From Elusimicrobiota bacterium (lineage in GTDB: Bacteria > Elusimicrobiota > Elusimicrobia > F11): 64,000 nt of DNA. Each line of letters starts with the position of its first letter. Positions within the stretch are counted from its first letter, which is position 1. The DNA lies in NCBI GenBank assembly GCA_022072025.1, contig JAJVIP010000020.1, forward strand, positions 1 to 64,000, given 5' to 3'. Made by a program: the position numbers and the translations under genes. The notes below the pieces were generated by a model. It searched no databases, was not told the DNA's origin, and saw only the letters and a list, made by a program, of their open reading frames with translations. Shown here in pieces: positions 41,781 through 49,584 of the stretch.

Positions 41781-42725
41781 TCAGGTGGTTTTTGTTTTTG
41801 TGCGGAAGTGATGGTCGATGGCTTCAGTTAGATGGTCCAAGACATCTTTTGATTGGGCCAGGTCTCTGAGATTATAAAGCGGATAATAACGTTGAATTGC
41901 CACCATTTGTTGTTCAGTTAAGGACAACAACAAGTTGGAATGATCCACAAAGAGAGTTTTGATTTCGCTTTCAGAAAAGAACAACCGTTTGTGATAGGGT
42001 GATTCAATGGGGAGATCTCCAAAGAAGAGGCGAATGGCGGGATGATTTATTTTCTGTCCGATCCATTCTTCAAATCGCCCCGCATGAATCAAGGCCCAAT
42101 TGTCGGTAAGTTTAAAAACCATTTGAGCTTTTTCAAATTTGTCCATGGCCAGAAGTTTGTAGATCGGGTCGTGTTTGGATTTATAACTAACCACCAATGT
42201 GTTTACTTCGGTGTGCATTCTCAGATAATCAAGTACAGATCTTAACAGGTGGTAAATAACCAGCAACCGTGCTTGTCGGGTCATATATAAGACATTATCG
42301 GCCTCGACCGTATGATTCATGGCCAAGAGATTAAATTCCACCAGATGGCGCCCTCCCAAACGAAGTGAAATGAGCTGCTCATAATGTTTTGCATCCATGG
42401 GTAGACCCAAGGGAGAATCTTCGATCACAGTGACAGTCGCCATAATTTTATTGGTTTGACTGTGGTGGGCTACAAACGTTACGGTAGAAGGCAAAATCTG
42501 ATGGAGCAATATCTTGCGATGGTTGTGGTGCGGCAATATGAATTGTTGGCTTAAGAATTCCTGGTAAATGAGCTGTGAGGCTACATTGAATTCGTCTATG
42601 GTTCTAACCGGGCGGAAATCAAAACCAGGAAGATAACGATTAATGGACTCCTGGATCGGCCCTGGAGGGGGGCCTTGGATTAGAAATTCACGAAATATTT
42701 TTGAGGAAATGTTGTACTGATGCAT
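41781..42725 (-). CDS. FeeM-like N-acyl amino acid synthase (GNAT fold)
   Basis: The protein resembles N-acyl amino acid synthases such as FeeM, which move a fatty acyl chain from acyl-ACP to an amino acid and are structurally related to acyl-homoserine-lactone synthases. The family-like stretch is about residues 40-230: VASQLIYQEFL, the ILPSTVTFVA strand, ATVTVIEDSPLGLPMD, the GGRHLVEFNLLAM strand and a downstream LVVSYKSKHDPIYKLL segment. A C-terminal region of about 90 residues is not assigned. ATG 42725 is chosen; TTG 42740 is possible. It is divergent from pdxH. No acyl carrier protein is adjacent. Confidence 0.7.
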   Translation of the reverse strand: MHQYNISSKIFREFLIQGPPPGPIQESINRYLPGFDFRPVRTIDEFNVASQLIYQEFLSQQFILPHHNHRKILLHQILPSTVTFVAHHSQTNKIMATVTVIEDSPLGLPMDAKHYEQLISLRLGGRHLVEFNLLAMNHTVEADNVLYMTRQARLLVIYHLLRSVLDYLRMHTEVNTLVVSYKSKHDPIYKLLAMDKFEKAQMVFKLTDNWALIHAGRFEEWIGQKINHPAIRLFFGDLPIESPYHKRLFFSESEIKTLFVDHSNLLLSLTEQQMVAIQRYYPLYNLRDLAQSKDVLDHLTEAIDHHFRTKTKTT

Positions 42726-42767
42726 ATCTGTGAACAGCAATGCAACACTTTGACCTGGTGGATGAAG

Positions 42768-42773
42768 TAGAAT
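42768..42773 (+). promoter_or_regulatory. Putative -10 of pdxH (leaderless)
   Basis: TAGAAT ends seven bases before ATG 42781, and there is no Shine-Dalgarno between them. Confidence 0.5.
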
Positions 42774-42780
42774 CTGGCCT

Positions 42781-43365
42781 ATGGATTTATATCAAGAAGC
42801 TCTACAGAAATTCGCAGAAGTATTCGAACGGGCCAAATTAAGCGAAGCTTCCGATCCCAATGCCATGGTTGTAGCCACGGCCAGCGCGGATGGCCGGCCA
42901 TCGTCGAGAACTTTACTTCTCAAAGGATTTGATAGTCATGGGTTTGTGTTCTACACCAATCACGAGAGTCGAAAAGCCCAACATCTTATGGCCAACCCAC
43001 GCGTCTCACTGACTTTTTACTGGAAATCTTTGATGGAACAGGTTCATATTGAAGGTACGGTCACAGCCGTGACCCCTGAAGAAGCGGACGTCTATTGGAA
43101 AACCCGTCCCCGCGAAAGCCAAATTGGTGCCTGGGCCTCTTTGCAATCGCGGGTGCTCGACCATCGAAAAACGTTGGAAGATCGGGTGGAAGAATTCAAT
43201 AAAAAGTACACCCACCATGAAGTTCCTCGGCCTCCCTGGTGGTCCGGTTTCCGTGTTAAACCCAATCGCATTGAATTTTGGAAAGGAGAAGCGTTCCGGC
43301 TGCATTACCGAACCCTCTACGAAAGCCAAGGGGGCGCCTGGAAAAAACATTTGTTGTTCCCCTGA
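42781..43365 (+). CDS. pdxH: Pyridoxamine/pyridoxine 5'-phosphate oxidase
   Basis: PdxH uses FMN and oxygen to form pyridoxal 5'-phosphate. The 194 residues show the FMN-binding SSRTLLLKGFDSHGFVFYTN and ESRKAQHLMANPRVSLTFYW blocks and the C-terminal substrate motif IEFWKGEAFRLHYR. The usual RLHDR reads RLHYR here, a change near the substrate-binding Arg and His, which are both kept. The length is slightly below the E. coli enzyme (218). TAGAAT lies seven bases before the ATG. A DedA gene follows 54 bases downstream. Confidence 0.93.
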   Translation: MDLYQEALQKFAEVFERAKLSEASDPNAMVVATASADGRPSSRTLLLKGFDSHGFVFYTNHESRKAQHLMANPRVSLTFYWKSLMEQVHIEGTVTAVTPEEADVYWKTRPRESQIGAWASLQSRVLDHRKTLEDRVEEFNKKYTHHEVPRPPWWSGFRVKPNRIEFWKGEAFRLHYRTLYESQGGAWKKHLLFP

Positions 43366-43419
43366 GGACATTCTCACCCCAGACTCGCGTTCCCCTCATT
43401 TTTCTGATAAACACCGTCC

Positions 43420-44058
43420 ATGATTGGCCAAATTACATCTTGGATTATGAACCTCATGCAAACCCATGGGCCCACCACCGTTTTTATTGGTGTTATTATT
43501 GAATCCGTTATTGTTCCCATTCCTTCTCCTCTTATTATTATGGGAGCTGGAGCGGTGTTGATAGAGTCCGGGCTTTCAATGGGAGAGGCTTTTTTCCCCA
43601 TCCTTTTAAAAATTGTTCTTCCCGGGGCTTTTGCTTCCACTATAGGAGCCTTTTTTGCTTTTGGAATCGCTTTTTGGGGAGGAAAACCCGTTATCGATCG
43701 TTATTCAAAATTTCTGGGATTTGGTTGGGACAATGTGGTGGGCATGGAAAAACAGATTGAAGGACGGGTGGGGTTCATGATTTTTCTATTGCGGGCTCTT
43801 CCCGTTATGCCGCTTTCCCTTATTTCAGGAGCTGCTGGGGTTTTAAGGATTCCCATCTGGCAGTTTACATTTTGGACTTTTATTGGCTCCATTCCACGTT
43901 GCCTCATCTTGGGGTATCTCGGATATCTTACCCGCGGTTCCTATGAAGGTCTGGCGAACAATTTCAATAGTATCGAATCCATTATTTCAGCCCTCATCGT
44001 TGTGGGAGCCTTCGGTTTGATTATTTGGCTCCGGGCCCGCCTGAAGCAATCGACGTAA
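43420..44058 (+). CDS. DedA-family membrane protein
   Basis: DedA proteins are small inner-membrane proteins linked to lipid flipping and proton-dependent homeostasis. The 212 residues have four to five hydrophobic segments. They include the IIESVIVPIPSPLII re-entrant segment, the FFAFGIAFWGGKPVIDRY G-rich stretch, and the conserved RALPVMPLSLISGAAG motif with the functional Arg. There is no Shine-Dalgarno; TGA-TAAACA ends six bases before the ATG, a weak member of the leaderless pattern. typA follows 28 bases later. Confidence 0.9.
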   Translation: MIGQITSWIMNLMQTHGPTTVFIGVIIESVIVPIPSPLIIMGAGAVLIESGLSMGEAFFPILLKIVLPGAFASTIGAFFAFGIAFWGGKPVIDRYSKFLGFGWDNVVGMEKQIEGRVGFMIFLLRALPVMPLSLISGAAGVLRIPIWQFTFWTFIGSIPRCLILGYLGYLTRGSYEGLANNFNSIESIISALIVVGAFGLIIWLRARLKQST

Positions 44059-44086
44059 CGCACTCCTAAAACACGCAAAGGAACTT

Positions 44087-45907
44087 ATGACAGAATCTCG
44101 ACGACCCGATGTACGAAATATTGCCATTATCGCTCACGTTGACCATGGAAAAACCACATTGGTGGACGCGATGCTCAAACAGACCGGCGAATTCAAGGCC
44201 AAGGCGGATGAAGTTCAAGAATGTGTTATGGACTCCAATGACCTTGAGCGCGAACGGGGCATTACCATCCTTGCCAAAAATACTTCTGTTCCTTATTTAA
44301 GCAACACCATCAACATTGTTGATACCCCGGGTCACGCCGATTTCGGAAGTGAAGTGGAACGGACGTTGACCATGGTGGATGGTGTTTTGTTGCTGGTGGA
44401 TGCCTATGATGGTCCGATGCCCCAAACTCGGTTTGTTCTAAAAAAAGCATTGGAGTTGGGTTTAAACCCCATTGTTGTGATCAATAAGGTGGACCGGCCT
44501 GGCGCCAAACCCCACGAAGCGTTGGATAAAACTTTCGCTTTGTTTGTCGACTTGGGCGCCACCGATCCGCAGCTCGATTTCCCGATTGTTTATGCGTCTG
44601 GACGTGATGGGTGGGCGTCATTTGACGCGGAACATAAAACAACAGACTTAAAACCGCTTTTTGAAACCATTATAAAGCATGTTCCAGGCCCCACTGCCGA
44701 TCAAAACAAGCCGTTGCAAATGTTGGTGACCATTTTGGGTCATGATAATTTTGTGGGACGTATTGCCAGCGGTCGAATTTTTTCAGGGCGCATTCAGAAG
44801 AACATGCCGGTCACACTTATTCGGCGCAACGGCCAACAGGTGAAATATCGCATCACCAAAATCCTTCGCTATTTCGGCATGACACAAAAAGAAATGGAAT
44901 CAGCTGAAGCAGGAGATATTGTGGCGGTGGCGGGTGTGGAAGAAGCCAATGTGGGAGATACCATCGCTTCAGCCGATAACCCCGTCGCTCTCCAACCCAT
45001 GAACATCGATGAACCGACCTTGGTCATGGAATTTATGGTGAACGACAGTCCCTTTGCCGGACAAGACGGTGAATTCTTGACCACTCGACATTTGCGGGAT
45101 CGGTTGTTGCATGAGCAAGAAATCAACGTAGGACTTCGTGTGGAAGAAATTCCCAATTCGAGTAGTTTTCGGGTGTCAGGTCGCGGAGAACTTCATCTTT
45201 CGATTTTGATTGAGACTATGCGTCGTGAAGGTTTTGAATTGGCCGTGTCAAAACCTGAAGTAATCGATAAAGAGATCGATGGTAAGAAAATGGAGCCGGC
45301 TGAGTATTTGGTGTTGGATATTGAGGATACTTATCGAGGCGCAACTCTAGAAAGTCTGGGTGCCCGCGGAGCGGAACTTAAAAACATGAACCTTGAGGGA
45401 AATCGGTTGCGTTTGGAATATGTTATTTCAGCTCGGGCGCTGATTGGGTTTAAATCAGAGTTCTTAACATTCACTCGAGGTAATGGTCTTATGCATCATA
45501 GTTTTCACGGATATATCCCCAGGACCAAAGGCGAACGTCTCCGCTCCAAAGGAGTTCTGATTGCTCAAGAAGCAGGAACCACCACGGCGTATGCCTTGGA
45601 AAGCACTCAAGAACGCGGCATGCTATTCGTTGGGCCCGCCACGCCGGTTTATGGGGGCATGATTGTGGGTGAAAGTTCTCGAGACACCACCCTCACCGTC
45701 AATCCTTGCAAAAAGAAAGCCCTCACCAACATGCGCGCTTCGGGGTCGGATGATGCGGCCATTCTGACTCCTCATCGGCAACTCACGCTTGAGCAGGCCA
45801 TTGAGTTCATAGAAACCGATGAATTGGTTGAGGTCACGCCCAAGAATATTCGTCTACGGAAAAAGATTCTTGATCACACCTTAAGAAAACGTTTCGATTC
45901 TAAATAG
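44087..45907 (+). CDS. typA: Translational GTPase TypA/BipA
   Basis: BipA is a ribosome-binding GTPase that helps 50S assembly and stress adaptation. The 606 residues have the G domain ([42 protein letters not shown]), EF-Tu domain 2, two EF-G-like domains and the BipA-specific C-terminal domain with KGERLRSKG and the [14 protein letters not shown] stretch. AAAGGAACTT precedes the ATG. Transcription probably ends at the hairpin 45943-45968. Confidence 0.96.
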   Translation: MTESRRPDVRNIAIIAHVDHGKTTLVDAMLKQTGEFKAKADEVQECVMDSNDLERERGITILAKNTSVPYLSNTINIVDTPGHADFGSEVERTLTMVDGVLLLVDAYDGPMPQTRFVLKKALELGLNPIVVINKVDRPGAKPHEALDKTFALFVDLGATDPQLDFPIVYASGRDGWASFDAEHKTTDLKPLFETIIKHVPGPTADQNKPLQMLVTILGHDNFVGRIASGRIFSGRIQKNMPVTLIRRNGQQVKYRITKILRYFGMTQKEMESAEAGDIVAVAGVEEANVGDTIASADNPVALQPMNIDEPTLVMEFMVNDSPFAGQDGEFLTTRHLRDRLLHEQEINVGLRVEEIPNSSSFRVSGRGELHLSILIETMRREGFELAVSKPEVIDKEIDGKKMEPAEYLVLDIEDTYRGATLESLGARGAELKNMNLEGNRLRLEYVISARALIGFKSEFLTFTRGNGLMHHSFHGYIPRTKGERLRSKGVLIAQEAGTTTAYALESTQERGMLFVGPATPVYGGMIVGESSRDTTLTVNPCKKKALTNMRASGSDDAAILTPHRQLTLEQAIEFIETDELVEVTPKNIRLRKKILDHTLRKRFDSK

Positions 45908-45942
45908 TTGTCAAACTTGCGTTTCATTTGTTAAGAAGCGCG

Positions 45943-45968
45943 CTCGCTGCAAAGATGCAGTGAGTTTT
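45943..45968 (+). terminator. Terminator-like hairpin after typA
   Basis: CTCGCTGCA (45943-45951) pairs with TGCAGTGAG (45956-45964) around a 4-base loop, with one weak pair, and is followed by TTTT. It lies 36 bases after the typA stop codon. Confidence 0.6.
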
Positions 45969-45988
45969 CATAATTAATTAGAGCAATG

Positions 45989-46034
45989 ACGCTCTCCGAA
46001 TCCTTCTTCTTGAAGAGGTTCGAGGGCGTTTTTT
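45989..46034 (+). promoter_or_regulatory. Terminator hairpin in the amtB leader (possible attenuator)
   Basis: A long interrupted stem (ACGC, CTC, GAA, CC paired with GG, TTC, GAG, GCGT; loop side TCTTC-TT-GAAGA) is followed by six T at 46029-46034, the form of an intrinsic terminator. It ends only 17 bases before the amtB ATG, so an amtB promoter downstream of it is impossible. A CATAAT -10-like site at 45969-45974 would start a leader of about 70 bases containing this hairpin. Confidence 0.6.
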
Positions 46035-46050
46035 GTTTTCGGGGGAAAAC

Positions 46051-47370
46051 ATGAAACGAAGAAATACTCTGTTGTGGGCGTTGCTTCTATGTCCTGTTCT
46101 TTTAAGGGCTGAAGGAACCACGCCGATTGATTCAGGCGCTGAAGCCTGGATGCTGACCTCTACGGCCTTGGTGTTGTTGATGGTGCCGGGGCTTGCCATG
46201 TTTTATGGCGGTCTGGTTCGAACCAAAAATGTCATTGGAACGATGATGCACAGTTTTGTTGCCATGGGCATTATTGGTGTGTTGTGGGTCGTTTGCGGAT
46301 ATGCCATGAGTTTTGGTCCCAATGTGTTGGGGGGCTTGATCGGCTGGAATCCCGATTTGGTTCTTCTCAAGGGACTTGATGACGCCATTATGTCGGTGGG
46401 AATTCCCGAATATGTGTTTGCCATGTTCCAAGGAAAGTTCGCCATCATTACTCCGGCTTTGATTGCGGGTGCTTTTGCCGAACGGGTTCGGTTCCGTGGC
46501 TATTGCGTTTTTATCGCACTCTGGAGTTTGGTTGTTTACAATCCGCTTTGCCATTGGGTGTGGGCCTCGGATGGATTTCTGTTCAACATGGGCGCCAAAG
46601 GGGCCATTGATTTTGCCGGTGGAACCGTGGTTCATATTTCAGCCGGTATCAGCGCGTTGGTGATTGCGCTCTACTTGGGAAAACGGCGGGGATATCCCCA
46701 AACGGCCATGAACCCCAATAATTTGGTGATGACACTCATGGGAGCGGGTCTCTTGTGGGTGGGTTGGTTTGGATTTAACGCCGGCAGTTCCGTATCAAGC
46801 AGCTTGGATACAGCGCGGGCCCTGACCGTGACTCAGGTGGCCGCCGCTTCTGGAGCCTTGGCTTGGATGTTGATTGAAGCCATGCTCCATCGTAAAGCCA
46901 CAAGCCTTGGAATATGTTCGGGTATTTTGGCCGGTCTTGTGGTCATTACACCAGCCGCCGGTGTGGTACAACCTTTCGGAGCCATTGTTTTGGGATTTAT
47001 CGCCTCTCTCATCTGCTATGGCGCCATCATGCTCAAGTCTAAGTTGGGATATGACGACAGTTTGGACGTGTTTGGTATCCATGGAACCGCTGGTATTGTG
47101 GGTGCGCTTATGTTGACTTTTTTCATTCGCCCCAGTTGGATGGCCGATGCAGCTGAAAAAGCGGGCGGGTCATGGACGGTTCTTCAACAACTGTGGGTTC
47201 AGGCGAATGCGGTGGGAATTACTGTTCTCTATTCGGTTGTTACCACCCTCCTGTTGGTTGTGTTGGTTGAAAAAACAGTGGGGTTTCGTTTGGATGCGGA
47301 AGATGAAATGGCTGGCATGGATCACAGTTTGCATGGTGAACATGGCTACGGCCTTATCAACCCGAATTAA
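46051..47370 (+). CDS. amtB: Ammonium transporter Amt
   Basis: The protein begins with a cleavable-looking signal segment (residues about 3-18) and then eleven membrane helices, as in AmtB. Family markers are MVPGLAMFYGGLVRTKN, the first pore His in LCHWVWASDG-region helix 5, DFAGGTVVHISAG, and the second pore His in DVFGIHGTAGIVG. It imports ammonium when nitrogen is scarce and is normally blocked by the PII protein encoded next. GGGGGAAAAC precedes the ATG. The terminator-like leader just upstream suggests transcription attenuation. Confidence 0.95.
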   Translation: MKRRNTLLWALLLCPVLLRAEGTTPIDSGAEAWMLTSTALVLLMVPGLAMFYGGLVRTKNVIGTMMHSFVAMGIIGVLWVVCGYAMSFGPNVLGGLIGWNPDLVLLKGLDDAIMSVGIPEYVFAMFQGKFAIITPALIAGAFAERVRFRGYCVFIALWSLVVYNPLCHWVWASDGFLFNMGAKGAIDFAGGTVVHISAGISALVIALYLGKRRGYPQTAMNPNNLVMTLMGAGLLWVGWFGFNAGSSVSSSLDTARALTVTQVAAASGALAWMLIEAMLHRKATSLGICSGILAGLVVITPAAGVVQPFGAIVLGFIASLICYGAIMLKSKLGYDDSLDVFGIHGTAGIVGALMLTFFIRPSWMADAAEKAGGSWTVLQQLWVQANAVGITVLYSVVTTLLLVVLVEKTVGFRLDAEDEMAGMDHSLHGEHGYGLINPN

Positions 47371-47384
47371 TCGGAGGAGATGTC

Positions 47385-47726
47385 ATGAAACTTATTACAG
47401 CTATTATTCAACCCGATCGTTTGGATTTGGTTCGGGAAGCTCTTATCGCAGCTGAAATTTCGAGAATTACCGTGAGCCGCGTGTCAGGCCATGGTCGGGG
47501 AGTGGATGAGGAACTGTATCGAGGGCAGGTGGTCGCCCCGAACCTGATTCCAAAAATCCGCCTTGAGATTGCCTGCAATGACGAATTCGTTGAAGTGGCC
47601 TGCAACGCCATTATCAAAGCAGCTCGTCATGGCGATGGGAAAATTGGGGATGGAAAAATATTCGTTACACCGCTGGAGCAATGTATTCGTATTCGAACTG
47701 GTGAACGCGGAGGAAGCGCTATTTAA
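47385..47726 (+). CDS. glnK: PII nitrogen regulatory protein with atypical T-loop
   Basis: PII proteins bind ATP/ADP and 2-oxoglutarate and gate AmtB. The 113 residues begin MKLITAIIQPDRLDLVREAL and end with the nucleotide-binding GDGKIFVTPLEQCIRIRTGERG. In the T-loop the sequence is SGHGRGVDEELYRGQVVAPN: Tyr45 (equivalent of Tyr46) is kept, but the position of the uridylylated Tyr51 is Val, and the 2-oxoglutarate-contact Gln39 equivalent is not visible. GGAGGAGATGTC precedes the ATG, 14 bases after amtB. It is therefore an AmtB partner that probably is not uridylylated. Confidence 0.93.
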   Translation: MKLITAIIQPDRLDLVREALIAAEISRITVSRVSGHGRGVDEELYRGQVVAPNLIPKIRLEIACNDEFVEVACNAIIKAARHGDGKIGDGKIFVTPLEQCIRIRTGERGGSAI

Positions 47727-47738
47727 CTCTCGCCTCTG

Positions 47739-47767
47739 CCCCTCTCCCTCGTTGCAAGGGGAGAGGG
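47739..47767. repeat. GC-rich hairpin after glnK
   Basis: CCCTCTCCC (47740-47748) pairs perfectly with GGGAGAGGG (47759-47767) around a 10-base loop. No T tract follows, so it is more like a REP-type hairpin or mRNA 3'-end stabiliser than an intrinsic terminator. Confidence 0.5.
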
Positions 47768-47818
47768 ATGGGGGATAATCGGGTGAAATTCCTCATTTAT
47801 AACGCGCCTGGGAAGGGT

Positions 47819-47824
47819 TATACT
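47819..47824 (+). promoter_or_regulatory. Putative -10 of the Cys-rich protein / cus operon (leaderless)
   Basis: TATACT ends six bases before ATG 47831, with no Shine-Dalgarno. It may drive the whole metal-efflux unit. Confidence 0.5.
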
Positions 47825-47830
47825 TCCACC

Positions 47831-48208
47831 ATGATAAATTTCAGAAGACTCCTGATGGGATTTGCGGTTCTGGTTCTAGGAACTGGATTCTTGGCGCCCA
47901 GTGTTTCTTGTGGGGCACTCCAAGAAACAAAATCCTGTTGTTGTCCAACCTCCGACTCGAAATCAAATTGTTGCTCCACTCAGGAATCAAACGATTGCCC
48001 CGTCATAAAAAATTCAGAGGCTTTTCCCTGGGCGCTGTTACCTTCTCGTTTTGAATTTTCTTCTCATTTTATTTTCGGCGAAATCGTCGAGCCTCTCTTG
48101 GTGAACCAGGAAACAACGTCGGTTTTTGAATTTGCGCATCACTCGTTTTCTGCCCCTCCGTTAGACGATAGTTCCACTTCTCCCCGCGCCCCACCTGCCC
48201 ACGCTTAA
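47831..48208 (+). CDS. Small exported Cys-rich protein upstream of cusCBA
   Basis: The 125 residues have a signal segment (about 5-24) and then a cysteine-rich stretch with C27, C36-C37-C38, C47-C48 and C56, suited to binding soft metals. The rest holds several His and acidic residues and a Pro/Ala/His-rich end (SPRAPPAHA). The family is not recognised. Its place 65 bases before the Cu/Ag efflux genes suggests a periplasmic metal chaperone or sensor; no cusF-like gene is present. The frame extends upstream to 47768, but the TATACT and signal sequence favour ATG 47831. Confidence 0.7.
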   Translation: MINFRRLLMGFAVLVLGTGFLAPSVSCGALQETKSCCCPTSDSKSNCCSTQESNDCPVIKNSEAFPWALLPSRFEFSSHFIFGEIVEPLLVNQETTSVFEFAHHSFSAPPLDDSSTSPRAPPAHA

Positions 48209-48273
48209 ACAGCTGTAAGTCACATCCCGAACAAACCCATTCGAACGTTGTCTCATTCAATTGTGGAGTTTTT

Positions 48274-49584
48274 ATGAGCTTATTTTTTTTTAGACATATC
48301 AAAAGAATTTGGATGCGAGGGATTGTTGGAGCAACGCTCCTCATTTCAATCGTGCGACCATTGAGTGCAGAGAATCCCATTTCACTCGAGCAATTACTTA
48401 TTGAAGCTTCTGAACGTAACCCTGAAATTCAAGCGGCCTATCGTTCTTGGAAGGTGGCGGATAAAGAGGCGGATACGGCGAGCATCTGGCCCAATCCCAT
48501 GCTCAAATATGTTCGGGAAAAAGATCCGATTGGCGAAGAAGGAATGGATCCGATGGAGCGCCGGCATTATTCAGTTGAACAGGAAATACCTTTTCCAGGA
48601 AAACTTTCCAATGAAGCTCGCATGATGCGGCATGAGGCCATGATCAAGGAGGCGGCTTACCACGAGAAACGCCTGGAAGTGTTAAAAAAAGCAAAACAAC
48701 TTTTTTATCGATTGGCTTGGGCCGATCGTTTGGCGGAATTGGCCAAACAAACCGCGGGGACTTTTAGACTGGTGTCGAAGTCTGCAGAGTCCATGCTTGC
48801 CGGCGAAAAAATCCCAGCCACCGATGTATTCATGATCCACGCAGAACTTGAAACGATGGAGAACATGGTCTTTGAGAAAAAGCAGGAGCGACGCCTTATT
48901 GAGATAGAACTCAACGCGCTGCTGGATCGCTCTTCTGAAACGATTTGGGGAACAGCCACCTCAAAACATTTGTCAGACATCCCTTACGATGTGGCCGAGT
49001 TGGAATCATTGGCCCAACAGCACAGTCCCGTTTACCTGGCGAGCCGTCATGAGATCAATCACAGTCAAGCGATGCGTTCACGCAACCGGTTGGAGTTTGC
49101 TCCGGATTTTGGATTGATGTACGAATATCAAACGGCGGGGGCCGGATCCGGTGTTGGGCCTTCGGGCCGAGCGGTTGGAGTTTCGTTGAGCGTTCCACTT
49201 TGGTTTAGGCGTCCGATTGCCAAGGCCATTGCGGGGAGTGAACATCTGTTAGAAGCTGAGGCCCAATCAGCGCGAATGGGCGCCATGGTTCGCCGTATGA
49301 TACAGATGGAACGGACCGAAACCATCACACATATGATTTTGGCGAAAAATATTGAAAAGAAAATCCTTCCCTCCGCTGTGGCTGCCAAAAATACCGCCCG
49401 TGATCGTTATGTTTCAGGCCGGGGAGATGTGATGCGGTTTATGGAAGCCACACGTCTATGGCTTAAAACCCATGAAACCCATGAAGACCAGCTTTATCAC
49501 TTTGCTGAACACTGGGCTGAATTGGAACAGTGGGTCGGAACAGATTTAATTGCCCCAGCACCGGAGGAAAGCCATGGAAAATAG
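48274..49584 (+). CDS. cusC: TolC-family outer-membrane channel of heavy-metal efflux (CusC/CzcC type)
   Basis: The 436 residues begin with a signal peptide (to about residue 30). They contain two outer-membrane-efflux-protein repeats: the first starts ISLEQLLIEASERNPEIQAAYR, with NPMLKYVREKDPIG after it, and the second carries APDFGLMYEYQTAG and VGVSLSVPLWFRR. Such proteins form the outer-membrane exit duct of a tripartite RND pump. TGTGGAG precedes the ATG at 48274. The 3' end overlaps the start of cusB by 11 bases, and the three pump genes are clearly one operon. Confidence 0.92.
   Translation: MSLFFFRHIKRIWMRGIVGATLLISIVRPLSAENPISLEQLLIEASERNPEIQAAYRSWKVADKEADTASIWPNPMLKYVREKDPIGEEGMDPMERRHYSVEQEIPFPGKLSNEARMMRHEAMIKEAAYHEKRLEVLKKAKQLFYRLAWADRLAELAKQTAGTFRLVSKSAESMLAGEKIPATDVFMIHAELETMENMVFEKKQERRLIEIELNALLDRSSETIWGTATSKHLSDIPYDVAELESLAQQHSPVYLASRHEINHSQAMRSRNRLEFAPDFGLMYEYQTAGAGSGVGPSGRAVGVSLSVPLWFRRPIAKAIAGSEHLLEAEAQSARMGAMVRRMIQMERTETITHMILAKNIEKKILPSAVAAKNTARDRYVSGRGDVMRFMEATRLWLKTHETHEDQLYHFAEHWAELEQWVGTDLIAPAPEESHGK

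Noticed and set aside
41781-42725. LuxI-type acyl-homoserine-lactone synthase
   Set aside because: The sequence blocks fit the FeeM-like branch better, and no LuxR-type gene is adjacent.
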